In this document: positions 48,478 through 59,222 of the stretch, one piece after another | How positions within the stretch are numbered: position 1 is the first letter of the stretch | Layout of the letters: every line of letters starts with the position of its first letter | Source: Cryptomeria japonica | Taxonomy: Eukaryota > Streptophyta > Pinopsida > Cupressales > Cupressaceae | Direction: 5' to 3' | DNA length: 64,000 nt | Assembly (NCBI RefSeq): GCF_030272615.1 | Contig: NC_081413.1 | Coordinates: 20,834,501-20,898,500 of the forward strand | Notes under the pieces: generated by a model | What the model was told of the DNA's origin: nothing | Seen by the model: the letters and a program-made list of their open reading frames with translations, nothing else | Databases searched by the model: none | Program-made: the position numbers and the translations under genes

Positions 48478-48717
48478 TGATTCTATTGTTGGTTCTATTC
48501 CTCATAATTTCTTCTATCCCGATGCTCTAAGTTATTCATTTTGTTCATATTTTCAATCAATAGATTCATGATTTGATCTAACTTATTAGTGTGCTCAATT
48601 CTTGGCCCATCATGGTTATTGTTCCTATTTTATACTATGTTTACTCACCAAGTGTTCTATGAAACAAAAGAGTCACACCTTAGCATAGTAGAAACAAGGC
48701 CCTAGTATTTAACTTAT

Positions 48718-48729
48718 GCTATAATACCA
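48718..48729 (-). other. Primer-binding site of the gypsy element
   Basis: Minus strand TGGTATTATAGC, two mismatches from TGGTATCAGAGC, two bases from the LTR end TTACA. Confidence 0.55.
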
Positions 48730-48731
48730 TA

Positions 48732-49250
48732 TGTAAGGACATAGGCAGAGCTAAAAACAATAAATTCCTTAATTGATTCCAAATGGGCCAATGTATAAGG
48801 AAGTATAACTTAAAATCATATTATTTAAATACAACTTACGTTGTTCATCTCATATAAAAAGGAAAATATTATAATGCATTATAGACCATGAGGTCGATTA
48901 CATCAAAAAAATATTAATACTATATTGCTATTGGAGGAAATTGTTGCAACTAACCCCTTCAACTTCTTCTAACCATGGGATGATCTAAGATATTTGAGGT
49001 TCTTAAGTACCCAACTATGGAGAATAAACATGCTTGGTGATTTTTGATAGAAGGACACTTGACCCTCCACAAAGCACTCAGCAATCTGAAATTAATGGAT
49101 TGGATGGAATAAGGTGCAACATGATATATCTAGTATACATTTCACATAAAAATAATATGTTCTATTATCGTGTTATAGTAGAAAGTGATAAACACAATCA
49201 TTTAGTAATAACTAATGACCAAAAGCTTTCACTAAAGAAACTTTTTAGTT
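48732..49250 (-). mobile_element. 5' LTR of the gypsy relic
   Basis: Plus-strand TGTAAGGACATAGG marks the inner boundary next to the PBS. The outer boundary near 49250 is approximate. Orientation and position fit the gag-pol relic to its left. Confidence 0.5.
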
Positions 49251-49294
49251 GACTATCAATAGATAAACTTAGAGTGCAAAACCATCCTCCTTTT

Positions 49295-50490
49295 GTTTTT
49301 GATTAGGTAAGTTAGGATTTTGAAAGGGCCCTGAACCCTTGTACAAAGAAGGAAGGCATTCAACTCGACAAAGCAGAACACAACTCCTAGAGAAAAAGGA
49401 CCAACAACATGGGAAAAAAAAAGCTCTTGATACCATCAATGGTTTTCAAAAAGATCCAAAACCTTCATGGGTGTAAAAAGGCTCCCAAAAATATCCACTT
49501 CCAAAAACTAAGTATTTAGAAAGACAAAGAAGGAATGTCAGCTAGACCATCCACCTACAAAACCTCTTAGACATCTAGGTGCAAAAGGAGGAGGGAATTT
49601 TCCCTTTAATAAGTGTTTTGAATTGGTGCCCTGAGCCAACCAGCAACTTCTAGACCGAAATATCCAAAAATAAATCAACTTCTCACTTGCTAAACTCCTT
49701 TCCACATTAATAGAAGAGGCTCCCACCTCAATAGGAGAAATAGAGAAGAAAACATATAGAGGGGTGAACCAAATAGGTCGCAATCTAGCATCTGAGCAGC
49801 ACCAGTTGAGAGAATACCACATAGAGCGACCTCCATCCTCCTTCCAAAAGTAGATCCCCACCTTAGTAGGAGATGCCCCGACCTCAATAAGGAATAAGAA
49901 AGAAAGTAGTAGGAGAAAAATACACCATTTCCCCAGCAAAGTATCCATTAGAGACCCCACCTCAATAGGGGCAACCTTCATCTCTATTGATGCCATACTG
50001 GAAGATGCCCAACCGAGAACAACATGAGCCTATTTGAAAGAGAGAGAGGGATAAATGAATCACTAGCGAAACCATACCATAACCAAAAATAAACAAAAGC
50101 CAAAATGAACCCTTGAAAACTGGAAGTATCCTTTTCGACGACAAGAGGAACAACACCAACATCACAATGAAAAACATAAAGACTAAGAATAAAAAAATCA
50201 CTAGAACACAAAAAACTCCAGCAATAGCAAAAACTGAAAGAGCCATTAACAACCCTAACCAACAGAGCTAAGAACAAAAGTGTCGTAACCCATAAGAGCA
50301 AGGAAGCATCTCGACTCCACCCCAACTCAAGGAGAAGCACCAAGTAGAAGCCCCTAGAAACAACTCTTTCAACGCAAGTAGAAGCACCAAGTAGAAGCCC
50401 CTAGAAACAACTCTTCCAACAACCATAGATTGAACAAAAGACCAACCATGTCCACCTTCCTCCCCTCAACTGCCAAAGCTGACAAGAACA
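49295..50490 (-). mobile_element. LINE 3' UTR fragment
   Basis: On the minus strand this is T/G-rich sequence with repeated TTGAGGTGGG phrases, ending AAGGGTTCAGGGCCC then TTACCTAATCAAAAAC. It is similar in style to the 3' UTR and tail of the other LINEs here. Hydrophobic open frames at 49538-50343 have no motifs and are attributed to T-rich composition. Confidence 0.55.
50334..50420. repeat. 47-bp tandem duplication
   Basis: GAAGCACCAAGTAGAAGCCC starts at 50334 and again at 50381, inside the LINE 3' UTR fragment. Confidence 0.9.
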
Positions 50491-50499
50491 AAGCCATAC

Positions 50500-50715
50500 G
50501 AAATTCTGCAATCAATCTTATTTTAGAGGATATAACTAACTGCGACTCAAGGAAAGCTTAATAAATATTTATGCATAAATATTTTTGCTAGGATGCTTTA
50601 TTAAAGACAGATAAATATGTCACTACTAACAAAGCCAAACAAGGTTTGACAGTATAAGAAAATTAGTATCGGGTTAGAAATGCAATGCAGAGATTATCTA
50701 ATCCTATAAAACCTG
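50500..50715 (+). repeat. 216-bp direct repeat, copy 1
   Basis: From GAAATTCTG to AAAACCTG; aligns without length change to 55990-56205, with scattered substitutions. It is not LTR-like (no TG..CA ends). Confidence 0.9.
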
Positions 50716-50758
50716 TTTGGAGATCTTATATAATATAACTAGCATATATATATTTAAT

Positions 50759-50879
50759 AATATATAGAACAAGTCAAGAGATATTCTTTTAGAGGTGTAT
50801 TTTTCTTTTTTAATCTATCAGCATTAAAGTTTAATAGGCGCCTCTAGAAGGATATCTCTTGACTTATTCTATATATATT
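50759..50879. repeat. Fold-back: 40-bp arms around a 40-bp loop
   Basis: The left arm GAACAAGTCAAGAGATATTC (from about 50768) pairs with the right arm GATATCTCTTGACTTATTC (to about 50870). The pairing extends outward through TATATA and inward through TAGAGG. Mismatches are mostly T/C changes that would be G:U pairs in RNA. Confidence 0.85.
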
Positions 50880-50917
50880 GGAAGACATGAGATAAATTAA
50901 TTTCAAATTATATATTG

Positions 50918-52150
50918 TTCAAAATAGTAGGCCTAATTGAACAACGAATAGGGTTCAATTTGGTTTTCTATTGATTATAGAATTTAATATGCTTAAGAGT
51001 TTGGATTCGATTTGTAGTTTATTGTATAATTTTGTTTGAAGTTAGGGTTCTATATGGTGCTAAGTGTTATTTTTTTGTTAAATTTTAGAGAATGTATTTA
51101 ATTTTAGTTTGTGAGATTGATGTTATGGTAGTTTGATCTTGAATTCTCTTGCATTATTTGTTATCTTTTTGATTCATTAACTACATCAATGATCTCATCA
51201 TACACATATTGACATTAAAATAATAATCTAAATTCTAATTAATATTAATGATCTCAAATACATATTGTTCTTAAGATAATAAGCCTTATTCAGTAAGGAT
51301 TTGGGCTTATTGTAGTTTATTGTTAGGGTTAGGATTTGATCTGGTTCAAAATAGTAGGCCTATTTCAACAATGAAAGGGTTTAATTTGGTTTTCTATTGA
51401 TTATAGAATTTAATTAGATTAGGAGTTTTGATTCGATTTGTAGTTTATTGTATAATTTTGTTTGAAGTTAGGGCTATATATGATGGCAAGTAATATATTT
51501 TTGTTAAATTTTAGAGAATGTACATATTTTTAGTTTGTGAGATTGATATTAGGGTAGTTTGATCTTGAATTCTCCTGCATTATTTGTTATCTTTTTGATG
51601 CATTAACTACGTTAATGGTCTCATCGTACACATATTGACATTAAGATAATAATCTAAATTCTAATTAATATTAATGATCTCAAATATGTATTGTTCTTCA
51701 AATAATAAGCCTAATTCAATAAGGATTTGGGCTTATTTTGGTTTACTATTAGGGTTAGGATTTGATTTGGTTCAAAATAGCAAGCCTATTTCAACAATGA
51801 ATAGGGTTCAATTTGGTTTTCTATTGATTATAGAATTTAATTAGCTTAGGAGTTTGGATTCGATTTGTAGTTTATTGTATAAATTTTTTTTTAAGTTAGG
51901 GTTATATATGATGGCAAGTGATATATTTTTGTTAAATTTTAGAGAATGTACATATTTTTAGTTTGTGAGATTGATATTAGGGTAGTTTGATCTTGATTTC
52001 TCTTACATTATTTGTTAGCTTTTTGATGCATTAACTATATTAATTTTCTCATCGAACACATATCGACATTAAGATATATATGTAAATTTTCATTAATATT
52101 AGTGATTTCAAATGCATATTGTTCGAAGACTTGACATAAATGAATTTTAA
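50918..52150. repeat. Tandem array, about 426-bp unit, three copies
   Basis: TTCAAAATAGTAGGCCT starts at 50918 and 51345, and TTCAAAATAGCAAGCCT at 51771 (periods 427 and 426). Each unit contains TTGGTTTTCTATTGATTATAG, GATCTTGA and TAATTAATATTAATGATCTC in the same order. Confidence 0.92.
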
Positions 52151-52560
52151 TTTAATTTTTTTTGTTTAAATTGAGGGTTCAATGTGGTTTACTATCGGAT
52201 TCGATTTGTAATGAATTAAGATATATATCTAAGTTGTAATTAATATTAATGATCTCAAATGCATATTGTTCTTAAGATAATAACATGAATTGTAAGACTT
52301 TAAAAAATTAATTTTAAATTAATATCTTTTTCTTTAAATTGAGGGTTCAATGTAATTTAGTGTCAGATTTGATTTGTAATTAATTAAGATATATATATAT
52401 TGTAATTAATATTAATGATCTCAAATGCATATTATTATTAAGACAATAGCATGAATCAGAAGACTTGATAAAATTAATTTCAATTTAATTTATTTTTGTT
52501 TAAATTGGGGGTTCAATGTGTTTTAGTGTCAGATTCGATTTGTTATTTTGTTTAGCGTTT
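52151..52560. repeat. Tandem array, about 167-bp unit, three copies
   Basis: GAGGGTTCAATGT at 52173 and 52341 and GGGGGTTCAATGT at 52507 (periods 168 and 166). The units share AATATTAATGATCTCAAATG with the 426-bp array, so the short unit is a derivative of the long one. Confidence 0.88.
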
Positions 52561-53655
52561 TGAGTTGTGTTTACCAAATCTTTAGTGTTATTAAATTATA
52601 ACCATTATTGTACTACTACCTCAATATGCGATGTGGTATAGTTGTTTGGCTTATAATTAATATAAGTCAAACAACTATTTTAAAACTTTTTAAAAAACAC
52701 GACAAACATTGATGAGAAATTGTAAAAAAATGTTTGAAATTTAGTTTTCAACTATTTCATATATTTTTTTTTCACATGGATATGAAAACTATAATTAAAC
52801 CGACACATTATTGAAAATGATATATTTCACAATTAATATTATTGTCCTTTCAACTTACGTCATTGAGGAATAATATATGTCATAAGTTTTGTTAATTTTA
52901 AAACAATGAATATAATTTAAGTTAAGGGTTAGAGTTGCCACCATTACCTCAATAGGCCATGTGGTATAATTTTAATTTTGTCTTAGAGATATCAATTCTA
53001 CTTACATAGATGAGAAATAATATATGTCATAAATTATCTTAATTTTTAAAAAATCAATACAATTTAAGTTAACGATTAGAGTTGGCACTGTTACCTCAAC
53101 ATGTGATGTGGTATAGTTTGATTTTTTCTTAGAGTTAGAGTGTTTTTACTTTTTTAAGGATTATAATTTAATAGTATTTTTTATTAGCATGGTTTTGATT
53201 ATGTATAACATTTGAAGTGGAACTCTAATAAATTGACACACTTCCAGTTTAATTTTTTATCTATTAAAAAGGGTTATTTCTCTTATATTTTAATATAAGT
53301 CAAACAACTATTTTAAAATTTCTTACAATACATGTCAAATATTTGTGAGAAATTGTAAGAAGATGTTTAAAATTTAGTTGTAAATTACTTCATATATTTA
53401 GACCGACACATTATTGAAAATGATATATATCACAATTAATATTGTTGTCCTTTTCAACTTACATAAATGAGGAAACTTATATGTCAATTTTAAAATAATC
53501 AATACAATTTAAGTTAAGTAGTATTATTTAACATTTTAGAAAAAAAAATGTGCAATTAAAATTATAGAAGGTCCTTTACAATATAATTGTAATTTTAAAT
53601 GAAACTAATCACAACCTTTGTTAAATTATTCATTGGTTGTAGCACTTTATTCTAC
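52561..53655. repeat. Degenerate dispersed/tandem repeats, AT-rich
   Basis: The phrase ACCTCAATA.G..ATGTGGTATA occurs near 52615, 52950 and 53095. A longer block (TATAAGTCAAACAACTATTTTAAA ... CACATTATTGAAAATGATATAT) occurs at about 52665-52830 and again at 53290-53430. No coding. Confidence 0.75.
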
Positions 53656-53659
53656 TTTG

Positions 53660-55655
53660 AGTCACTATCATTTTTAGGTTGAATGACACTTCTTGGAATC
53701 AAATCTTTCTCTGTAGGATTGATGATGTCAAATCAATATAGGTGCTCAAAGGTACCTCAATGCAGATACCAGGTGCTCGTGTCTTCATTTTTTTCAGATA
53801 GAATTCATGGATAATTTGTGTCCACATTGGAATTTTTTCTCTAACAATCTTAGGAATGTGTTCATAAAATGGAATAGTCAAGTAAACTCCTTGTGGCCCC
53901 CATCTATCTATTATTTGTTGGTTTCACGTAGTGTTTGACTGAAATGCAAATTGTAGATGGAATAACTGTCCATGGTAGTGGAGATTCAGTATGCCAATAG
54001 TACTCGTCTGTGGTCCCCTAAGAAATTTTTCTAACCAGAGTTGCCCATTTTGTTATGTTATAGTTTGGTAATCAATTTCAGGCCTCATTGGGGGTAACTG
54101 AAACCAAACTTCTCCTAGAACAAATTGTACTTCTTTTTTATCATAGTGTTCACAAAATACCAATTCAGTGACATAAGGGTGTATATAGAAATGATTAAAA
54201 ATTTTAAGAGCTAGTGGTCGTCAAGTGATTAACCCTATCTATTGTAGTAATCTTTTATAAGATAAATAGGCAGTTCTTTCTTCATTATGGATTCTTAGAA
54301 CATCAGTATGTTTAAACCTGTGATCAACTATAATTGTCCCATGTCTCAACATATTGCTTTTGTTCAATTTTGTGGACATGACATCAAGACCAATGATTAA
54401 AGAAAATTTGGATGATAATATTTTTATGATATCCTTTTGTAAATATAATAGAAAAATTATGGCTATGATTGGATATACAAACACTATTATAGTTTTGTTT
54501 AAAATAATATCCATAATTGAGACATTAACACCAAAATATTTTTAGCCATAAACCTAAACATAATCGAATATTAAACCACGTTTACCTTGAAATAATAGAT
54601 GACAGTATCTTGAAATAATTGAGAATCATATATATGTCATCAATCAAGTCATAACCATATACATGATATTTTTTAATATAAGTTTTAACATTAGAAATAT
54701 TAAATTTTTAACATTTAATGTCCCTAATTATTAAAAGATAGATAAATAAAGCTTTTACAATATTATATTGAAATTAACTATAAAAGATATAAAGATAATG
54801 TAACATTAAGATATTCTAAATAGTTTATTGGTTTTTTAAAATTAAATAGTAAAAATGAACTATCTAGTCAATAATAATTGTTAAGTGATTATAAAAACAT
54901 CTATAATTTAAAGAATTAAGTAAATCTTATATGCTTAAATCAATAATAAAAAATAAATATGCATTCATGATAGCGCAACTCTAAGTTAAAATACTTTAAT
55001 TTAAACATCTAACCATAATTATGAAGTATTTTTTAATATTTGGTTAAATATTTATTAAATCATATCTTATAATTCGGATTGATGGGACACTTTTTTGTAA
55101 TCTGCATATCTTAACACATCCACTTCAAAATTCAATAAGAATATGCAGATTAGTTGGATTAATATTTTAAAATTACATACTATAGAAAGAAACCATTCTT
55201 CAGGTGGGCCTATGTGATAACTAATTTGTGATGGACCTTTCAACAATCTCATGAATCTCATACTGAGTTGATCAGTTATAGTGTGTTTAGCAATTTTTGA
55301 TGTCTATCCAATGGTGATTTTCCATATGCATCCTGCCAGGTACAAATCTTGTATCTCATGGTGTAAAGCTATCGGCCAACCACGAAAGTCTATAATCTCA
55401 ATCTCTAGATTATGAAACTTTACATCCAATCTCATTTTGACGTATGATTGGTATTGAAAGTTAAAAAATAGCGCATAATTATCAAACTTTATTCCTTTGA
55501 TCCTCATTCCACCCTGGCTAACTTTTTTTACCATTCTATCTTTGATCCAATAACACATGCTTAATTCTTCTATACAAAGAAGGGCATTGTTTGGAAGGCA
55601 TGAATGATATGTTGACAACCATTTAGACACCCATGATGCATGCACAAAATCAAAC
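53660..55655 (-). pseudogene. Unidentified coding relic in two blocks
   Basis: Block A (55655-55067) reads FDFVHASWVSKWLSTYH, LLCIEELSMCYWIKDR, GIKFDNYALFFNFQY, IDFRGWPIALHHEIQDL, and past a TAG at 55304 continues as LKGPSQISYHIGPPEEWF. It begins just after a splice-acceptor-like TTTTTATGCATATCAG. Block B (54400-53690) reads HGTIIVDHRFKHTDVLRIH, VTELVFCEHYDKKEVQF, GEVWFQLPPMRPEIDY, RWGPQGVYLTIPFYEHI and ends near LTSSILQRK. The two are separated by about 650 bp of AT-rich DNA. Stops include TAG, TGA and TAA. Composition and motif density say this was a real protein of perhaps 400-plus residues. I do not recognise it; a host gene with introns, a transposon protein and an endogenous viral gene all remain possible. 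Confidence 0.55.
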
Positions 55656-55938
55656 ATATTCCTGATATGCATAAAAATAATTATTAATTTCACACAACAA
55701 TTAAATAGGAAAATTTAATTATTTTATAAAAATAATTAGAAAAATGCATGTAAATAATAATAAGCATTCAACAAATCCATGTTATCAAAGTAACTCAAAT
55801 TCATCTTAAAATTTTCATTAAACATACTATAGAAAGAAAAATTGTTCCCCTCCTAGAAACTTTTTTTATCAAGGATATATCTCTAGTCATTATACTAGTT
55901 TCGGTACTTTGTTACAATTTCTATATTTTTAACTCATC

Positions 55939-55970
55939 AATATATATATAGAGAGAGAGAGAGAGTTTGG
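55939..55970. repeat. (TA)n(GA)n microsatellite
   Basis: Short TATATATA followed by GAGAGAGA. Confidence 0.9.
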
Positions 55971-55989
55971 TGCTTCAGATTACGATAAT

Positions 55990-56205
55990 GAAATTCTGAA
56001 ATCAATCTTATTTTAAAGGATATAACTAAGTGTGACTCAAGGAAAGCTTAATGGATATTTACACATAAATATTTTTGCTAGGATTCTTTATTAAAGATAG
56101 ATAAATATGTCGCTATTAACAAAGTCATAGAAGGTCTGACAGTATAAGAAAATTGGTATCGAGTTAGACATGCAATGTAGAGATTATCTAATCCTACAAA
56201 ACCTG
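55990..56205 (+). repeat. 216-bp direct repeat, copy 2
   Basis: Same length and orientation as 50500-50715. Together they bracket about 5.3 kb containing the fold-back, arrays and coding relic. Confidence 0.9.
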
Positions 56206-56289
56206 AAGTCAGTTGAATGGTTGGACTAGCTATCTTGAGGACAGATTACAAGCAGTCTAAGGCTTTCGGGCTAGAAAAATACATTTACT

Positions 56290-56506
56290 TAGGGAGAATC
56301 ATAGAGGGTTATGTTTTAATCTAGAGGGTTAAGCATCTTGAAACCTTGGATTGATCCGGAGAATAAAATAAATTATCTCCAATATTCCAAAAATAAATAC
56401 GTGACACCTCAGAAGGAAAACGGTTTAGTAAAATACATGTTATGAGGTTTGAACTCATAACCTCCCTCAACAAACCCACCGCTTTCACCACTAGAGCATT
56501 CATTCA
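56290..56506 (-). mobile_element. tRNA-derived SINE-like insertion with 9-bp target duplication
   Basis: Flanked by the identical 9-mer ACATTTACT at 56281-56289 and 56507-56515. On the minus strand the 5' end has an A-box-like TGCTCTAGTGGTGAAAGCGG. About 40 bases on comes a B-box-like GAGTTCAAACCTC embedded in ATGAG-TTCAAAC-CTCAT, a perfect five-base-pair T-arm with a canonical seven-base loop. A 130-bp unrelated body follows. About 217 bp in all, with no poly-A at the 3' end. Pol III would transcribe such an element from the internal boxes. Confidence 0.65.
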
Positions 56507-56515
56507 CATTTACTA

Positions 56516-56650
56516 TTTCTTAGAGAGAAGTTGTTTTTATTGTATAACCAACTGCCCAAAGAGACAATGGAGGTCGACGGGGGTGGAATCCTTGACTACC
56601 GGTCTCCCAAGATGAATGTAAACCATTGTGCTATATATAGCACTTGAATC
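56516..56650 (-). mobile_element. Possible second SINE head
   Basis: The minus strand has A-box-like TAGCACAATGG (about 56640-56630) and, about 35 bases later, GGTAGTCAAGGATTCC, a poor B-box match, then CACCCCCGTCGACC. No target duplication was identified. Much weaker than its neighbour. Confidence 0.3.
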
Positions 56651-56678
56651 AATGGCGGCCCATATTAAATTTAAACAA

Positions 56679-57242
56679 TGTGAAGCCCGCCAATCCCTAT
56701 TTTAAAGGGGATATTGGCTAAATAAACCCCCTAATTACTAATGGTGACAAATTCATAAGAATGTAAAGAGGATATACACGGGAAATAATTTGTTGTAAAC
56801 GGTTATTTATGGGAGTTGGTGATTTTAGTCTATTTTAGACTTATTTTATGTATAAAAGGGGTAGTAAGCCTTTTTGAGACATCCAGGTGATGGGAAGGAG
56901 ATGCTATGTTGAAGAGTTTGTTGTTATTCCTACATGTTGGAGGTTAAATACTGATGTGCTTGAAGGGAATAGTTTTTGCAAGCATTTGTAATTGATTTCT
57001 TGGAGTAATCGGATCGGTCCCCCTATTGGAGCAGGACCCGGAGACGTAGTCCATCTGGATGAACTCCGTTATCAATTGTGTTTGCTCTTCTATCTATTTT
57101 TCTCTCTTTTCTTTCTATCATCATCTTTAATATGCTTTGTTCATTTAAGCATTTTAATCATTTTAATTCACTTATGTATGCTTTGAATTAACTTATGTAA
57201 TTGCTATAAGCATTCTTATGTAATAGTCATAGATCCTAATCA
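56679..57242 (+). mobile_element. 5' LTR of Ty3/gypsy element
   Basis: Starts TGTGAAGCCCGCC, has TATA-like ATGTATAAAAGG near 56848, and ends CCTAATCA. A PBS follows ten bases later. About 564 bp. The start could be two bases further right. Confidence 0.65.
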
Positions 57243-57251
57243 AGTCAAGTT

Positions 57252-57263
57252 TGGTATTAGAGC
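57252..57263 (+). other. Primer-binding site, initiator-Met type
   Basis: TGGTATTAGAGC, one base from TGGTATCAGAGC. Confidence 0.75.
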
Positions 57264-57383
57264 TTTGTTTGACTAGTATTGCAGAATTGAATGCTAACAA
57301 GATCCAGGATTCAATGAGGTGAAGGCAAGCTTGAAGAATATAATCCTGAGATCGGAAAATGAAGAACTAATCCACCATCACAA

Positions 57384-59220
57384 ATGGAAGGAAAAGGTGG
57401 TGGAGAAGGTTTTGAAGACAAGAGTATTCAGAAGACTCTTTAGAATTTGGAAACCATTGTACAAGTTTTAGTACAGGAGAGAGAGGACAAGATGTGAAGA
57501 CGTGCAGCTTGTGAGAACAAAGGAAAAAGACCAGGAGGTGACCGTGAGCCTCCAAAAACACCCCCATCTCCTTCTTCTCCTTCATCCCCATCTTCTCCCT
57601 CTTCTACTCATTCTGAGTCTTCTTCTCTTTCCAAGAGTTCACATAAGCCTAAGATTAAATTGGATGTAAAATTTGATCTACCAAAGTATTATGGGGAATT
57701 AAATGTTGAAAAATTAGATGATTGGATTCAATAGGTTGAAGTCTATTGTAGAGTCCAAAACCTCTTAGATGATGCTGATAGGATCCAGTTAGCTACTCTT
57801 TGGTTAGGAGGTACAACTCTAACCTGGTGGAAGATTAGAATTAGGGATGGGTCTTCACAACATGGTAAAATCAATTTAACTTGGTCAGACTTTGTTAATG
57901 CTCTCAAGAAGCCATTCTATCCCCTAGGCCATATGCAACAGTTAATGATGAGCTGACAACTTTTTAGGCAAGGGAAAGGTTAGTCTATCTAGGATTACAC
58001 CCATGAATTCAGAAAGAAGGCTATTACGTTAAATGTTCTATTATATACCCAGGACACGCTGCTTAAGTACATAGGTGGTCTTCACTCTTATCTGAGACAT
58101 TCAATTTTGGTCTTGAATCCTAGTAACTTAGATGAAGTCTATGTTCAAGCCACACACCTAGAGTCAAGAGGTAAGGGTTCTTTTATTGATGAGTCTGATA
58201 AGAAGCCATCTAAGTCTGAGAACAAATCCCAAAACAAAGGGAAGGGGAAAAAGATAGCTACAGTGAAGAAAGAGGGTGAAAAACCCACATGGTCACATTG
58301 CAAGAAAGAAGGGCATGATGATTCTAGGTGCTAGAAGCTGCACCCTGAGAAAAGGCCAAAGAGATATGGTGGAAACAAAGACAAACAAAAGACTACTGCT
58401 ATAGTTCAATAGGATCTTCGATTTGACTCTGGCGATGAGACAAAGATCGTTGCTGCTGGAATCCAAGGTAAAGAAAAAGGTAGATCTCTCTCATTAGCTA
58501 CAAGTTCTTCTAATATTAGTGCAAGTACAAGTAAAGATTCTACTGCTAAGAATGATAAGCAAAGGAATTTATTATTTCATATTCGGGTTGTTATCAAACA
58601 TACTAAAGTTGATACATTATTTGATATAGGCTCTCAAGTTAGCTTGATATCTGAAGAAATTGTTAAAAAGCTTAACTTGACTACAATACCTCATCTGAAA
58701 CCATACCCTCTGGGATGGGTTTGCAATGATGCACAATTGCAAGTAACTAAACAATGTAAGATAAAATTTGCTATCACTGCAAACTTTGTAAATGAGGTAG
58801 AAGCTGATGTAGTCCCTTTAGATATTTGTGGTCTTGTACTTGGGAGTCCATATTTGTATGATTGACAAGCTATCTTCTATAGAGGGGAGAACAAATACCA
58901 TCTTTTTAAAGATAAGGTTGAATACATTGTACAGGCACATAAGGTAAAGAGTAATCTTGCACTAGTTAATGCTGGTCAAATGAAAAGGTTAGTCAACTCT
59001 AGTAAGAGCTTTGTATTAATGCTTGTAAAATCCAAAGAGGAAGAAACATCTGAGGCATCTAAAGGATGTGATCCTAAGCATAAGGCTGAAATGGTCAAAG
59101 TTGTTTCTGCTTATGATGACTTATTTTAGGAACCAAAGGATTGCCTCCTAAGAGAGAGATACAACATGAGATCCAGTTGCAGCAGGATGTGCCACTTCCC
59201 AACATTGGCATGTACTGGTT
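57384..59220 (+). pseudogene. Ty3/gypsy gag-protease, truncated before RT
   Basis: A single frame from ATG 57384 to 59129 (582 codons) has no frameshift, only stops: TAG at 57441, 57732, 57981, 57990, 58332, 58410 and 59127; TGA at 57495, 57954 and 58863. Gag core: KFDLPKYYGELNVEKLDDW and TLWLGGTTLTWW, then the matrix-like end. Zinc knuckle HCKKEGHDDSRC with its first Cys changed to Trp. Protease near 58610: DTLFDIGSQVSLIS, where the usual Asp-Ser/Thr-Gly is Asp-Ile-Gly. A shift near 59135 leads into KGLPPKREIQHEIQL and PLPNIGMYWLS, the entry to RT, where homology ends at about 59220. The LTR and PBS lie directly upstream. Confidence 0.88.
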
Positions 59221-59222
59221 AT

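Larger units (their letters stand above)
45180..48640 (-). pseudogene. Ty3/gypsy gag-pol relic (gag, protease, RT, RNase H)
   Basis: Minus strand. Gag C-terminal region about 48600-47500 (poorly preserved). Protease-RT linker at 46720-46500 with GLYDVILRINKL and EHKSIVNYWDKIVNF. RT at about 46330-45780, including ITYKNRYPI-like and FGLFDVPTSFMTLMN-like segments in shifting frames. RNase H at 45480-45190 with LELVAIIHSLQIWRHYPFG, FFGEYDFNIEYIKT and VVDALSRR. Integrase was not found to the left of 45180, so the element is truncated. Stops and shifts throughout make it an old copy. Confidence 0.8.

Noticed and set aside
48232-48571. Open frames with long Ser-Leu repeats
   Set aside because: Product of the (TC)n tract within a decayed gypsy gag on the other strand.
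49538-50343. Hydrophobic minus-strand open frames of 96-152 codons that look like membrane proteins
   Set aside because: The T/G-rich composition and the 3' end match a LINE 3' UTR; no start context or motif supports a gene.
50918-53560. CRISPR-like array
   Set aside because: Units are hundreds of bases long, adjacent without unique spacers, in plant nuclear DNA with no cas-like genes.
53660-55655. Endogenous pararetrovirus or other viral gene
   Set aside because: No recognisable reverse transcriptase, coat zinc finger or movement-protein motif is readable; left as unknown instead of named.
56440-56506. A functional tRNA gene
   Set aside because: The T-arm is perfect but the acceptor stem and anticodon arm do not pair, and the unit continues into a 130-bp body bounded by a target duplication; a SINE fits better.
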